A stretch of 64,000 bases of DNA, taken from contig NZ_JABFAO010000002.1 of NCBI RefSeq assembly GCF_017168235.1, positions 452,388 to 516,387 on the forward strand, read 5' to 3'. The notes under the pieces were generated by a model, which saw nothing but the letters and a program-made list of their open reading frames with translations, was not told the DNA's origin and ran no database searches. This DNA comes from Rhodococcus sp. KRD197. GTDB taxonomy: Bacteria > Actinomycetota > Actinomycetes > Mycobacteriales > Mycobacteriaceae. The position numbers were made by a program, and so were the translations under genes. Position 1 is the first letter of the stretch; every line of letters starts with the position of its first letter. Shown here piece by piece: positions 54,438-63,129 of this stretch.

Positions 54438-55990
54438 TGTGGGATACCGAGCCCGTCTTTCGAGTCCTGCGCTTCGTAGGCATCACGAAGGTCGCGCTTG
54501 AGGATCTTGCCGGCGCCACTCATCGGCAGTGCGGGCAGGAACTCGAAGGTGCGCGGCGCCTTGTATCCGGCGACGTAGGTCCGGGTGTGCTCGCGCAGCT
54601 CCTCGGCCGTGGGTGAGGCACCCTCAGCGAGGACCACGCACGCGTGCACTCGCTCGCCCCATTCGCCGTCGGGTACACCGATCACTGCGCAGGCCAGCAC
54701 CGCGGGGTGCCGGCTCAGTGCACTTTCCACCTCGGCGCTGTAGACGTTCTCGCCACCGGTGATGATCATGTCCTTGAGCCGGTCCACCACGAACAGGAAC
54801 CCCTCGGGGTCGAGGTAGCCCACGTCTCCGGTGTGCATCCAGCCGTCGCGGATGGCGGCTGCGGTCTCCTCGGGCTTGTTCCAGTAGCCGACCATGACAT
54901 GGCCTCCGCGCACACAGATCTCACCGACGGCACCGGTGGTCAGCTCCTCGCCGTCCGCTCCGACGATGCGGATTTCCGAGTGCGGGGCAGCGCGACCGGC
55001 CGAGCCGATGCGTGCTCCGACGTGGTGCTCGGGCCAGAGCAGGGATGCGACCGGGGCGAGTTCGGTCATGCCGTACGCCTGGGTGAGGCGTACACCCGGA
55101 AGACGTGCGAGGGTCCGTTCGAGGACTCCGGCCGAGATCGGCGATCCTCCGTACAGCACACGACTCATCGACGAGGTGTCGTACTCGGCCAGCGCGGGGT
55201 GATCGACGAGCATCTGAATCATGGTGGGCACGAGCAATACATCGGTGATGGAGTGTTTCGCGATCGCGCCGAGGACTGCGGTGGGTTCGAAGAACGGAAT
55301 CATCACGTGCGTGCCACCGAGCATGACCTGTCCCACCCAAGCGGCGAGATCGGCGAGGTGGAACATCGGTGCGGCGTGCAGCAGGATGGAGTCGTCGTCG
55401 AGCAGCTGACCGGTGGCCACGGTGCCGAGGCCCGAGGTGATGAGGTTGGCGTGCGAGAGCATCACGCCCTTCGGGAATCCGGTGGTGCCGCCGGTGTAGA
55501 AGAGTCCGGCCAGCTCGCTTCCGCTGCGGCGCACATCGGGAATCGGCTCGTGATCGGCGACGAGCTTCTCGTAGGAGACCATGCCGGCGGGGGTCTCACC
55601 GTCACCGCAGTAGACGATCGATTCCAGTCCGGGACATGCATCGCGCAGGGCGGGGACCATCGCGCCGAAGGTGTCGTCGACGAGTAGTACCTTCGTGTCC
55701 GAGTCGTTGAGGGCGTATGCGACCTCAACGGGGGACCAGCGAATGTTGACGGGGTTGAGTACTGCATCCGCCCACGGCACCGCGAGCAGGTACTCGGCGT
55801 AGCGGTCGCTGTTGAACGCCAGCATCGCGACCCGGTCATCCTTGGCCACTCCAATCGACTGCAGGCCGGCGGCCAGCCGCGCGACTCGGTCGATCTGTTC
55901 GGCGAAGGTGCGCACGCGATCACCGAAAATCGTCGCGGACCGGTCCGGGGTGGTTGCTACGGATCGGTGGAGGCCTTGAGTCAAGTACAT
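54434..55990 (-). CDS. Long-chain acyl-CoA ligase (FadD13-like)
   Basis: The start is ATG 55988-55990 with AAGGGA 7 nt upstream. The protein has 518 residues. Motifs are LFYTGGTTGFPKGVMLSH (P-loop), LTQAYGMTELAPVA, GWMHTGDVGYLDPEG, DRLKDMIITGGENVYSAEVE and SGAGKILKRDLRD. The length and lack of an N-terminal extension match FadD13, which in M. tuberculosis belongs to the mymA operon. It is the first gene of a two-gene unit with the aldehyde dehydrogenase, and a palindrome shared with the acyl-CoA dehydrogenase promoter lies upstream. Confidence 0.87.
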   Translation of the reverse strand: MYLTQGLHRSVATTPDRSATIFGDRVRTFAEQIDRVARLAAGLQSIGVAKDDRVAMLAFNSDRYAEYLLAVPWADAVLNPVNIRWSPVEVAYALNDSDTKVLLVDDTFGAMVPALRDACPGLESIVYCGDGETPAGMVSYEKLVADHEPIPDVRRSGSELAGLFYTGGTTGFPKGVMLSHANLITSGLGTVATGQLLDDDSILLHAAPMFHLADLAAWVGQVMLGGTHVMIPFFEPTAVLGAIAKHSITDVLLVPTMIQMLVDHPALAEYDTSSMSRVLYGGSPISAGVLERTLARLPGVRLTQAYGMTELAPVASLLWPEHHVGARIGSAGRAAPHSEIRIVGADGEELTTGAVGEICVRGGHVMVGYWNKPEETAAAIRDGWMHTGDVGYLDPEGFLFVVDRLKDMIITGGENVYSAEVESALSRHPAVLACAVIGVPDGEWGERVHACVVLAEGASPTAEELREHTRTYVAGYKAPRTFEFLPALPMSGAGKILKRDLRDAYEAQDSKDGLGIPQ

Positions 55991-56053
55991 GGCGGATTCC
56001 CTTTTCGAGAGGAGACAGGTGATGCGCAGGGTGAATAAGGTCACAGTTCCATC

Positions 56054-56073
56054 TTGTTGGCGCAGTGTCAATA
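56054..56073. promoter_or_regulatory. Shared palindromic motif, copy 1 (acyl-CoA ligase promoter)
   Basis: TTGTTGGCGCAGTGTCAATA on the plus strand, 64 bp upstream of the ligase start. Read on the minus strand it contains TATTGACA, which could be a -35 element. It matches the site at 61470-61489 on the opposite strand at 8 of 8 left positions and 6 of 7 right positions. Confidence 0.65.
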
Positions 56074-56132
56074 GCGCGGACACGGGCGAACTCGTGGACC
56101 GTGTGGTCGGTTCCAGGGGTGCGGAAACGTGA

Positions 56133-56163
56133 AAGAACGAGAGCCGCTACGGCTCTCGTTCTT
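56133..56163 (-). terminator. Terminator after the beta-oxidation/TetR operon
   Basis: A perfect 14-bp inverted repeat, AAGAACGAGAGCCG (56133-56146) and CGGCTCTCGTTCTT (56150-56163), with a 3-nt loop, directly abuts the TetR stop codon. Transcription runs leftwards. A short run of T follows in that direction. Confidence 0.82.
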
Positions 56164-56783
56164 CACGCATCCGTCATCGATCGGACGGTTGCGAGCACGG
56201 AGACCAGGGCATCGGTCAACAGCGTTTCGACCTGCTCGCGGGTGAGCGTGCCGCGGACGAGCCATTCTCGACCTGCCGCCTTCACCATCCCGCCGAATGC
56301 ACGCACCGCGGACGCGGCAAGCAGGCGATCTGCGCCCGTGCCCTCGAACGCCGTCGCCTGCAGTACACGCTCGGCTGCAAGATCGTCCGCGTCGTCGAGA
56401 ATCTGGGCGACCTGCTCGTCGACGCCGGATCCGCTCGCCATCGAGACCCACGCCGTACCGTGGGTCTCGATCACGCCGACCAGCCAGTGCACGCTGCCAC
56501 GGGCCCGCTCCTCGAGCGAACCCGTGGGCAGGTGCACCTCTTCGAGTGGCGGGACCGTGACCAGGAACCGAACGCTCTCCAGATACAGGTCCCGTTTGCT
56601 CCCGATGTAGTGGTGGATCAGCCCACGGGCAACACCCGCGGATGCCGCCACCTCCGACATCGATACCTCTGTGTATGCCTTGTCACCGAACAACCGGACG
56701 GCGCTCGCAAGGATCTGTGTGCGGCGCTCGTCCGGCTCCAGTCGGTTCCATTTGGGGGTACTCGCAGCCGGCATGGTCCCCAT
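56163..56783 (-). CDS. TetR-family regulator of fatty-acid genes
   Basis: The protein has 206 residues from ATG 56783 (MPAAS, three codons later, is also possible). The HTH is RRTQILASAVRLFGDKAYTE, then VSMSEVAASAGVARGLIHHYIGS. It lies 17 bp after fadB-like on the same strand and ends in a hairpin, so it is probably the last gene of the dehydrogenase-thiolase-FadB operon. The palindrome found at both 56054 and 61470 is its likely operator. Acyl-CoA is a reasonable ligand by analogy with other fatty-acid TetR proteins. Confidence 0.87.
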   Translation of the reverse strand: MGTMPAASTPKWNRLEPDERRTQILASAVRLFGDKAYTEVSMSEVAASAGVARGLIHHYIGSKRDLYLESVRFLVTVPPLEEVHLPTGSLEERARGSVHWLVGVIETHGTAWVSMASGSGVDEQVAQILDDADDLAAERVLQATAFEGTGADRLLAASAVRAFGGMVKAAGREWLVRGTLTREQVETLLTDALVSVLATVRSMTDA

Positions 56784-56800
56784 GATGGCACCGCGCCGCG

Positions 56801-58975
56801 TCAGCGGTACTGCTCGGTGCGTGTACGCAGCGACTGCGGAACGCGGAACCGATCACCGTAGCGGGCTCGCAGTTCATCGGCTCGCGCCACGAACCCCTGC
56901 GGACCTCCCTCGAACTGACCGACGAACTGGAGTACGCCACCAGTCCAGGCGGGATATCCGATACCGAGAATCGATCCGATGTTCGCGTCTGCCACCGTGC
57001 GCAGCACACGCTCGTCGAGGCATGCGACCGAGTCGAGGGACTGCGCGATCAGCATGCGATCCATCATGTCTTCGAACGGAATTCCGTGATCCGGCCGGTG
57101 GTAGTGCTCGACGAGTCCGGGCCACAGTCCTGCCTTGGACCCGTCCTCGGCGTACTCGTAGAAACCCCGCCCGGCCTTGCGTCCAGCGCGATCGAACTCG
57201 TCGACCATGCGGTCGACCAGTGCGTAGGACTTCGAGTCGGTCCAAGGCCGGCCGTCGACGCGGGCGGCCTCTGCCATCCCCTCGCGGATGTGGCGCGAGA
57301 GGGTCAACGAGATCTCGTCCATCAAAGCCAGGGCCCCGGAGGGGTAGCCGGCCTGCAGTGCAGCCTGCTCGACAGTTGCCGGGTGCACGCCCTCGGCGAC
57401 GAGCGAGATCGCCTCGTCCATGAAACGGCCGATGACTCTGGTGGTGAAGAACCCGTGACTGTCACCGACGACGATGGGTGTCTTGCCGATCAAGCGAACG
57501 AAGTCGAAGGCACGAGCCAGTGCCGAGTCGCTGGTGTGTTCTCCCACCACGATTTCCACCAGCGGCATCTTGTCCACAGGCGAGAAGAAGTGCGTACCGA
57601 TGAAGTCCGAGGTGCGCGAGACTCCCTTCGACAGTTCGGTGATGGGCAGCGTCGAGGTGTTCGAGCACAGCAGTGCGTCGGCGGTCAGGTACTTGTCGAC
57701 GGCCTCGAAGGCGCCCTGTTTGACGGCGGGGTCCTCGAACACTGCCTCGACGACGAGATCGCATCCCTCGGCGTCGGCCGGATCCGAACTCGGGGTGATG
57801 AGCGCCAGCACCGCGTCGGCGTCGGCCTGGGTCTTGCGGCCCTTCGCGACAGCCTTGCCGAGAATGGAACGAGCGTAGTCTTTTCCGCGCTCTGCAGACT
57901 CGACGGAGACATCGCGGAGCACGACGGGCACCTTTGCCGAGGCGACGACGTAGGCGATGGCAGCGCCCATCATCCCGGCACCGATCACCAGCACCTTCTC
58001 CGGCACGCGATGTGGCTCTGCGCTCGGACGGGATCCACCCTTGTTGATGGACCCGAGATCGAAGAACATCGACTGGATCAGATTTCCCGATACCGCGCCG
58101 CATGCGAGGGAGGTGCAGTGCCGGGTCTCCACCTGTGAGGCCGAGTCGAAGTCCAGGACGGACCCCTCCACTGCCGCCGCGACCACCGCGATGGGAGCGG
58201 GCATGGGCGCACCCTTGACCTGCTTGCGCACCGTTGCAGCGAAGGCAGGCAACTGCGCGGCCAATGCGGGCGAGGCCGCGGTCCCGCCGGGAATCTTGAA
58301 TCCCTTTTTGTCCCAGGGCTGCACGGCCTCAGGATTGGCGACGATCCAGGCACGTGCGCTCGCCATCATCTCCTCGTGCGTATCGACGACCTCGTCGACG
58401 AGTCCGAGTTCGAGAGCCTTTGCCGGCCGATACCGCTGGCCCTGTCCGACCACCTGAGTCAGGGCTTTGACGATGCCGAACATGCGGACCGTCCTGGTGA
58501 CTCCACCGGCCCCGGGCAGGAGCCCGAGCGTGACCTCGGGGAGTCCGAATCGAGTATTGCTCTTGTTCAACGAGATTCGATGATGGCATGCCAGCGCGAT
58601 CTCGAAGCCGCCGCCGAGGGCGGTGCCGCCGAGCGCAGCCACGACGGGCTTGCCCAGCTTCTCGAGGCGACGGAACTTGTCCTTGGTGAAATCGAGGGCG
58701 TCGGCGATGGCCGCGTGCTCGGTCGGGCCGGCGTCGCGCAGCAGCTCGAGATCTCCGCCGGAGAAGAAGGAATCCTTCGCCGAGGTGATGATGACGCCGT
58801 CGTACGCGTCGCGGTTGGCCTCGAGCCAGTCGACCGTCTGCTCGAGCGACTGACCGAACGCAGTGTTCATGGTGTTGGTGGACTGTGTCGGATCGTCGAT
58901 CGTCAGTACGAGTACTCGGTCGCTGCCGACCTCGCCGGTGATCGTGGGTGTCCGCACAGCAGCAGATGTGCTCAT
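56801..58975 (-). CDS. fadB: FadB-type fused enoyl-CoA hydratase/3-hydroxyacyl-CoA dehydrogenase
   Basis: The protein has 724 residues. The N-terminal crotonase domain has GGTALGGGFEIALACHHRI and PEVTLGLLPGAGGVTRTV. The C-terminal dehydrogenase has VLVIGAGMMGAAIAYVVA (NAD site), IGTHFFSPVDKMPLVEIV and KPIVV-like KTPIVVGDSHGFFTTRV, followed by the second helical repeat with GIGYPAWTGGVLQ. It performs hydration and oxidation of trans-2-enoyl-CoA in beta-oxidation. It is preceded on the same strand by the thiolase, 48 bp away, and the two should form the usual complex. Confidence 0.94.
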   Translation of the reverse strand: MSTSAAVRTPTITGEVGSDRVLVLTIDDPTQSTNTMNTAFGQSLEQTVDWLEANRDAYDGVIITSAKDSFFSGGDLELLRDAGPTEHAAIADALDFTKDKFRRLEKLGKPVVAALGGTALGGGFEIALACHHRISLNKSNTRFGLPEVTLGLLPGAGGVTRTVRMFGIVKALTQVVGQGQRYRPAKALELGLVDEVVDTHEEMMASARAWIVANPEAVQPWDKKGFKIPGGTAASPALAAQLPAFAATVRKQVKGAPMPAPIAVVAAAVEGSVLDFDSASQVETRHCTSLACGAVSGNLIQSMFFDLGSINKGGSRPSAEPHRVPEKVLVIGAGMMGAAIAYVVASAKVPVVLRDVSVESAERGKDYARSILGKAVAKGRKTQADADAVLALITPSSDPADAEGCDLVVEAVFEDPAVKQGAFEAVDKYLTADALLCSNTSTLPITELSKGVSRTSDFIGTHFFSPVDKMPLVEIVVGEHTSDSALARAFDFVRLIGKTPIVVGDSHGFFTTRVIGRFMDEAISLVAEGVHPATVEQAALQAGYPSGALALMDEISLTLSRHIREGMAEAARVDGRPWTDSKSYALVDRMVDEFDRAGRKAGRGFYEYAEDGSKAGLWPGLVEHYHRPDHGIPFEDMMDRMLIAQSLDSVACLDERVLRTVADANIGSILGIGYPAWTGGVLQFVGQFEGGPQGFVARADELRARYGDRFRVPQSLRTRTEQYR

Positions 58976-59023
58976 GGGTGTCCTTCGGGCGTCGTCATGG
59001 TGGGTGATCGAAAGTGATTGGGT

Positions 59024-60232
59024 CTAGAGGCGTTCGATGATGGTGGCGACGCCCATACCTGCACCGATGCACAGGGTGATCAGCGCGTATCGCTCGCCGC
59101 GACGTTCGAGCTCGTCGAGGGCCATTCCGGTGAGCATGGCACCGGTCGCACCGAGTGGGTGGCCCATTGCGATCGCGCCACCGTTGACGTTGATTCGGTC
59201 GTGGTCGATGTCCAGCTTCTTCGCGTAGTTCAGTACCACCGAGGCGAATGCCTCGTTCACCTCGAAAATGGCGATGTCATCGAGGGTGAGGCCGGCTGCT
59301 GCCAGCACCTTGTGGGTGGCTGGCACCGGACCGGTGAGCATCAGCGTCGGATCGGATCCGGCAACGACGCCGGCGACGACGCGTCCGCGCGGGGTCAGTC
59401 CACCTGCGCGACCGGCATCCTCGGACCCGACCAGGACCATCGCGGTGCCGTCGACGATGCCGGAAGAGTTGCCGGCATGGTGGACGTGTTCGATGCGCTC
59501 GACCTCGGTGTACTTCTGCATGGCGACGGCGTCGAATCCGGCGAGTTCACCGATCTGAGCGAAGGACGGCTTCAACCCAGCGAGATCGGCTGTCGTGGTG
59601 TGGGGACGCATGATCTCGTCGTGGTCGAGCATGAGTCGACCGTTCGCGTCGAACACCGGGATGACCGACTTCTCGAAGTAACCCATGGACCAGGCGTGTG
59701 CCGCACGCTGCTGGCTACGCACTGCGAAAGCGTCGACCTCATCGCGATCGAACCCCTCGATCGTCGCGATGAGGTCGGCGCTGACACCCTGCGGCACGAA
59801 GTAGCTGCCGTAGTTGGTCATCGGGTCACACGGCCACGCGCCGCCGTCCGCGCCCAACGGCACGCGCGACATCGATTCGACGCCGCCAGCGACGATGAGC
59901 TGGTCCCAGCCGGACCGAACACGCTGTGCCGCAGTGTTGACGGCCTCGAGACCGGATCCGCAGAACCGGTTCAGTTGGACCCCAGCCACGCTGTCCGGTA
60001 GGCCGGCGACCATGGCAACGGTCCTGGCGATATCGCATCCTTGGTCACCGACCGGGGTGACGACACCGAGAACGATGTCGTCGATCAGGGCCGGATCGAG
60101 TTGCGAGTTTCGTGAGAGCAGGGTGGACAACGTGCTCGCGGCCAGATCGACCGGTTTGATGGTGTGCAGCGAGCCGGAGCTCTTGCCGCGGCCGCGTGGG
60201 CTTCGGACCGCGTCGTACAGAAACGCCTCCAT
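59024..60232 (-). CDS. fadA: Acetyl-CoA acyltransferase (thiolase, FadA type)
   Basis: The protein has 402 residues. The nucleophile Cys is in [13 protein letters not shown], the His in [13 protein letters not shown] and the second Cys in [15 protein letters not shown]. This is a complete degradative thiolase. It lies between the acyl-CoA dehydrogenase and FadB genes, which fits the final cleavage step of beta-oxidation. The full-length start [16 protein letters not shown] is standard for the actinobacterial FadA group. Confidence 0.94.
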   Translation of the reverse strand: MEAFLYDAVRSPRGRGKSSGSLHTIKPVDLAASTLSTLLSRNSQLDPALIDDIVLGVVTPVGDQGCDIARTVAMVAGLPDSVAGVQLNRFCGSGLEAVNTAAQRVRSGWDQLIVAGGVESMSRVPLGADGGAWPCDPMTNYGSYFVPQGVSADLIATIEGFDRDEVDAFAVRSQQRAAHAWSMGYFEKSVIPVFDANGRLMLDHDEIMRPHTTTADLAGLKPSFAQIGELAGFDAVAMQKYTEVERIEHVHHAGNSSGIVDGTAMVLVGSEDAGRAGGLTPRGRVVAGVVAGSDPTLMLTGPVPATHKVLAAAGLTLDDIAIFEVNEAFASVVLNYAKKLDIDHDRINVNGGAIAMGHPLGATGAMLTGMALDELERRGERYALITLCIGAGMGVATIIERL

Positions 60233-60274
60233 TGGGCGGTGCCTTTCTCGAAGGAGATACAGGGTTCGAAAGAA

Positions 60275-61435
60275 CTACAGGGAACGGGAGATGAGGTCTT
60301 TCATGACCTCGTTGGCGCCGGCGTAGATGCGCGCGATGCGGCCGTCGACGAACATGCGGGCGATGGGGTATTCCTCCATGTAGCCGTAGCCACCGAACAG
60401 TTGCAGGCATCGGTCGACCACCTCGAACTGCCGGTCGGTCGTCCAGTACTTGACCATCGCGGCGGTCGTGACATCGAGCTCGCTGCGCACGTGCTTGGCC
60501 ACGGCGTCGTCGACGAACGTGCGCACGACTCGGCCGATGGTGGAGCACTCGGCCAGCTCGAATTTGGTGTTCTGAAGATCGAACAGGGTCTTGCCGAACG
60601 CTGTCCGCGACTTGGTGTATTCCACGGTCTGCTCGACAGCGGCATCGATCATGGCCGCGGCCGCGATACCGCAGATGAGCCGTTCCTGCGGGAGCTGCTG
60701 CATCAGCTGGGAGAATCCGCGGCCTTCGCCGCTGCCCAGGATGTTGGCGGCGGGGATGCGCAGGCCGTCGAATGTCAGCTCGGCGGTGTCCTGGCCTTTC
60801 TGGCCGATCTTGTGCAGAACCCGTCCTCGGTGGAATCCCGGAGTGTCGTCGGATACCTCGGCAACGAGCAGGGACAGCCCGCGGGCACCCGCAGCCGGGT
60901 CCGTCTTCGCTGCGATGATGATGAGATCGCAGTGCGCTCCGTTGGAGATGAACGTCTTACCTCCGGTGACCACGTAGTCGTCGCCGTCGCGGACTGCTCG
61001 CGTGGTGATGCCCTGCAAGTCCGAGCCGGTACCAGGTTCGGTCATCGCTATCGCACCGATCCATTCACCGGAGCACAGTTTCGGCAGCCAACGCGCCCGG
61101 TTCTCCTCGGATGCGTACGCGAGGATGTAGTGCGGCACGATGCCGCTGTGCACGCCCAGCTGCATGGCGGAGTCTCCGGCGCGCACCTGCTCTTCGAACA
61201 GCACGGCCTCGTGGCGGAAGTCTCCGCCGCCGCCGCCGTATTCCTCGGGAACGGACATGCCGAGGAGTCCGAGGTCTCCGGCGCGACGGTAGACCTCGCG
61301 GCTCGGGCGTCCGGCGGCCGCGAAGGCCTCGCGGTGCGGGACGACGTCTTTCTCGAAGAATCCCCGGGCAAGAGCCCGCACGTCGGCAAGCTCGGTTTCC
61401 AGTTCCGCACTGGGGCGGTCTGCGATTGCGGTCAT
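60275..61435 (-). CDS. Acyl-CoA dehydrogenase
   Basis: The start is ATG 61433-61435 with AAGGA 7 nt upstream; ATG 61456 is a less likely alternative. The protein has 386 residues. Signatures are GAIAMTEPGTGSDLQGI (FAD/substrate site), VTGGKTFISNGAHCD, YTKSRTAFGKTLFD, and LQLFGGYGYMEEYPIARMF with IYAGANEVMKDLI. It is the first gene of the operon that continues with thiolase, FadB and TetR, and performs the first oxidation of beta-oxidation. The promoter region carries the shared palindrome at 61470-61489. Confidence 0.92.
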   Translation of the reverse strand: MTAIADRPSAELETELADVRALARGFFEKDVVPHREAFAAAGRPSREVYRRAGDLGLLGMSVPEEYGGGGGDFRHEAVLFEEQVRAGDSAMQLGVHSGIVPHYILAYASEENRARWLPKLCSGEWIGAIAMTEPGTGSDLQGITTRAVRDGDDYVVTGGKTFISNGAHCDLIIIAAKTDPAAGARGLSLLVAEVSDDTPGFHRGRVLHKIGQKGQDTAELTFDGLRIPAANILGSGEGRGFSQLMQQLPQERLICGIAAAAMIDAAVEQTVEYTKSRTAFGKTLFDLQNTKFELAECSTIGRVVRTFVDDAVAKHVRSELDVTTAAMVKYWTTDRQFEVVDRCLQLFGGYGYMEEYPIARMFVDGRIARIYAGANEVMKDLISRSL

Positions 61436-61469
61436 GGTGCGTCCTTGACTGTTCATCGGAATCTGAGCC

Positions 61470-61489
61470 TATTGGCGTCGTGCCAACAA
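61470..61489. promoter_or_regulatory. Shared palindromic motif, copy 2 (acyl-CoA dehydrogenase promoter)
   Basis: TATTGGCGTCGTGCCAACAA on the plus strand, with the perfect inverted repeat TTGGC-N5-GCCAA at its core. It lies 35 bp upstream of the dehydrogenase start and matches the reverse complement of the site at 56054-56073. Confidence 0.7.
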
Positions 61490-61675
61490 ACTGTGCCCGG
61501 CATCACGCGGTATGTCAACCATGGGGGGATGTCGGTACCGAAACAAAGGACGAAATGCCCTGTTTTCGGACGCAGGGGCGCCGTGACAATGGACAGGCAT
61601 CCACCACTCGGATGCACCCGGACCGGGCAATGCATCTCGCAGGCGCGTCGGCCGTGTCGAAGACAGGGGAAAACA

Positions 61676-62563
61676 ATGGTTTTGGCGAATCGTCAGAGGA
61701 TCGTGGCAGGAGTCGACGGGTCGGACGCGAGTGCCTCCGCGGCGCGGTGGGCGGCGGCGATGGCCGCGCGACTGGGGTCTCCGCTGCACCTGGCCAGCGC
61801 GATTCGAGAACCGGCTGCCTACGTCGGCGAGCCGCTTCTGGCGATTCCTGCCGAGGTGTGGGAGGAGGAGCAGCGAACCGTAGAAGGGCTTCTCGACGGG
61901 CTGGCTGCATCGATCGGCAAGGCTCATCCGTCGCTCACGGTGACCACCAGCGTCGACCCCGCAGCGATGCCCGGACCGATGCTGATAGAGCTCTCGCACA
62001 CTGCGCGGATGCTCGTGGTCGGTAATTCCGGTGCGGGACTGGTCAGCACGATTCTGCTCGGTAGTACCGCGAAGGCCGTGGCCGACAAAGCGGCCTGTCC
62101 GGTGGTCATCTGGCGTGAAGGAACCCAGGGCGCCGACGCTCCCATCACGGTGGGAGTCGACGGTGGTGCCACCGGCGAGATCGCGTTGGAGCGCGCCTTC
62201 GAGGTAGCCTCCCACTTCTCGGCACCGCTCGTTGCCGTCCACACGTGGAATGCCAGTGCGGCCCACGGGATCGTCGCCTTCCCCGAGTTCACCGACTGGG
62301 CGGGCGTCGAGCGTGAGGAAGCGGCTGTATTGGCCGAAAGCCTGGCCGGCTGGACCGACAAGTATCCCGACGTGGCCGTCGAGCGAGTGGTGCACCAAGG
62401 CAATGCCACCAAGACGCTCGTCGACCGGTCCGCTCGGTCACAACTCGTCGTCGTGGGCAGTCGCGGACGCGGAGTGCTGGCACGCACCTTCCTCGGATCG
62501 ACGAGCAGCAACCTCGCGCACCACGCGCAGTGCCCCGTGATGATCTGCCGCGACGGTCAGTGA
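61676..62563 (+). CDS. Universal stress protein, two UspA domains
   Basis: The start is ATG 61676 with AGGGGA 5 nt upstream. The protein has 295 residues. Domain 1 begins IVAGVDGSDASASAARWA and ends with the ATP-loop-like VVGNSGAGLVSTILLGSTA. Domain 2 begins ITVGVDGGATGEIALERA and ends VVVGSRGRGVLARTFLGSTS (G-2x-G-9x-G-S/T nucleotide motif). Tandem UspA proteins of this size are frequent in actinobacteria, often induced by hypoxia or redox stress. It is divergent from the beta-oxidation operon with 240 bp between. Confidence 0.9.
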   Translation: MVLANRQRIVAGVDGSDASASAARWAAAMAARLGSPLHLASAIREPAAYVGEPLLAIPAEVWEEEQRTVEGLLDGLAASIGKAHPSLTVTTSVDPAAMPGPMLIELSHTARMLVVGNSGAGLVSTILLGSTAKAVADKAACPVVIWREGTQGADAPITVGVDGGATGEIALERAFEVASHFSAPLVAVHTWNASAAHGIVAFPEFTDWAGVEREEAAVLAESLAGWTDKYPDVAVERVVHQGNATKTLVDRSARSQLVVVGSRGRGVLARTFLGSTSSNLAHHAQCPVMICRDGQ

Positions 62564-62593
62564 TCGAGCTCAGAGGCCGGTAGACAGGTTTCG

Positions 62594-62830
62594 TCAGGTA
62601 TCCGGATTCTCGTCGTTTGCGCGTGCCTCGATCCAGTCGAATGCCTCGTCGGTCAATCCGTCGCTGGGTTTGCCGGACCACCAGCGCGGATCCGGGGAGC
62701 CGCCGGTGGCCGCGGCGATGTCCTCGCCGACGGCTGCATCCAACGGCTCCCCATTGTGCTCGACGAGCCAGTCACGCGTTTCGCTGCTGAGCTTCGGCCA
62801 CCACTGTTCGATGTTCACGCCCTCGATCAT
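62594..62830 (-). CDS. Small conserved-looking hypothetical protein
   Basis: The protein has 78 residues from ATG 62828-62830 (MIEGVNIEQWWPKLSSETRD). The frame stays open further upstream, but composition there is unlike a protein. The chain is acidic and Trp-rich: EQWWPKLSSETRDWLVEHN, then DPRWWSGKPSDGLTDEAFDW. I recognise no domain. Similar short acidic Trp-rich proteins occur in many actinobacteria. It is convergent with the universal stress protein gene. Confidence 0.6.
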   Translation of the reverse strand: MIEGVNIEQWWPKLSSETRDWLVEHNGEPLDAAVGEDIAAATGGSPDPRWWSGKPSDGLTDEAFDWIEARANDENPDT

Positions 62831-63129
62831 CGACCTTGGCCGAGCCGAGCACATCGGGGAATACCCTGATGTCGACGCCGCAGTCGCGAAATCGCCGCAA
62901 CGCGCCGGCCGTGTAGACATCTCTGGCTCACTCCGGTGCCAATGCACCGGCCAATCCCCAACCCGCCACAGCTGCCCCGGCACGCTCACATAGACCGCGC
63001 AGAAGACAGATGCCGAAATGAGTCGCTACATCACACCCCGGGGCCGGGCGCCGAAGACGCCGATGATGGGTTTCCCAGCTCGAGCGGTTGGCAGGGCCAT
63101 TCCTCTCGGTGGGTGGTAGTCGCCCTGGA
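62831..63129. other. Intergenic region, nothing recognised
   Basis: About 300 bp between the small hypothetical gene and the HNH gene. Open frames here lack ribosome sites and have unlikely composition. I see no repeat, tRNA or clear hairpin. Confidence 0.5.

Noticed and set aside
60164..61675. Long plus-strand open frame continuous with the universal stress protein
   Set aside because: It lies antisense to the acyl-CoA dehydrogenase; the real protein begins at ATG 61676 with a ribosome site and the UspA motif.
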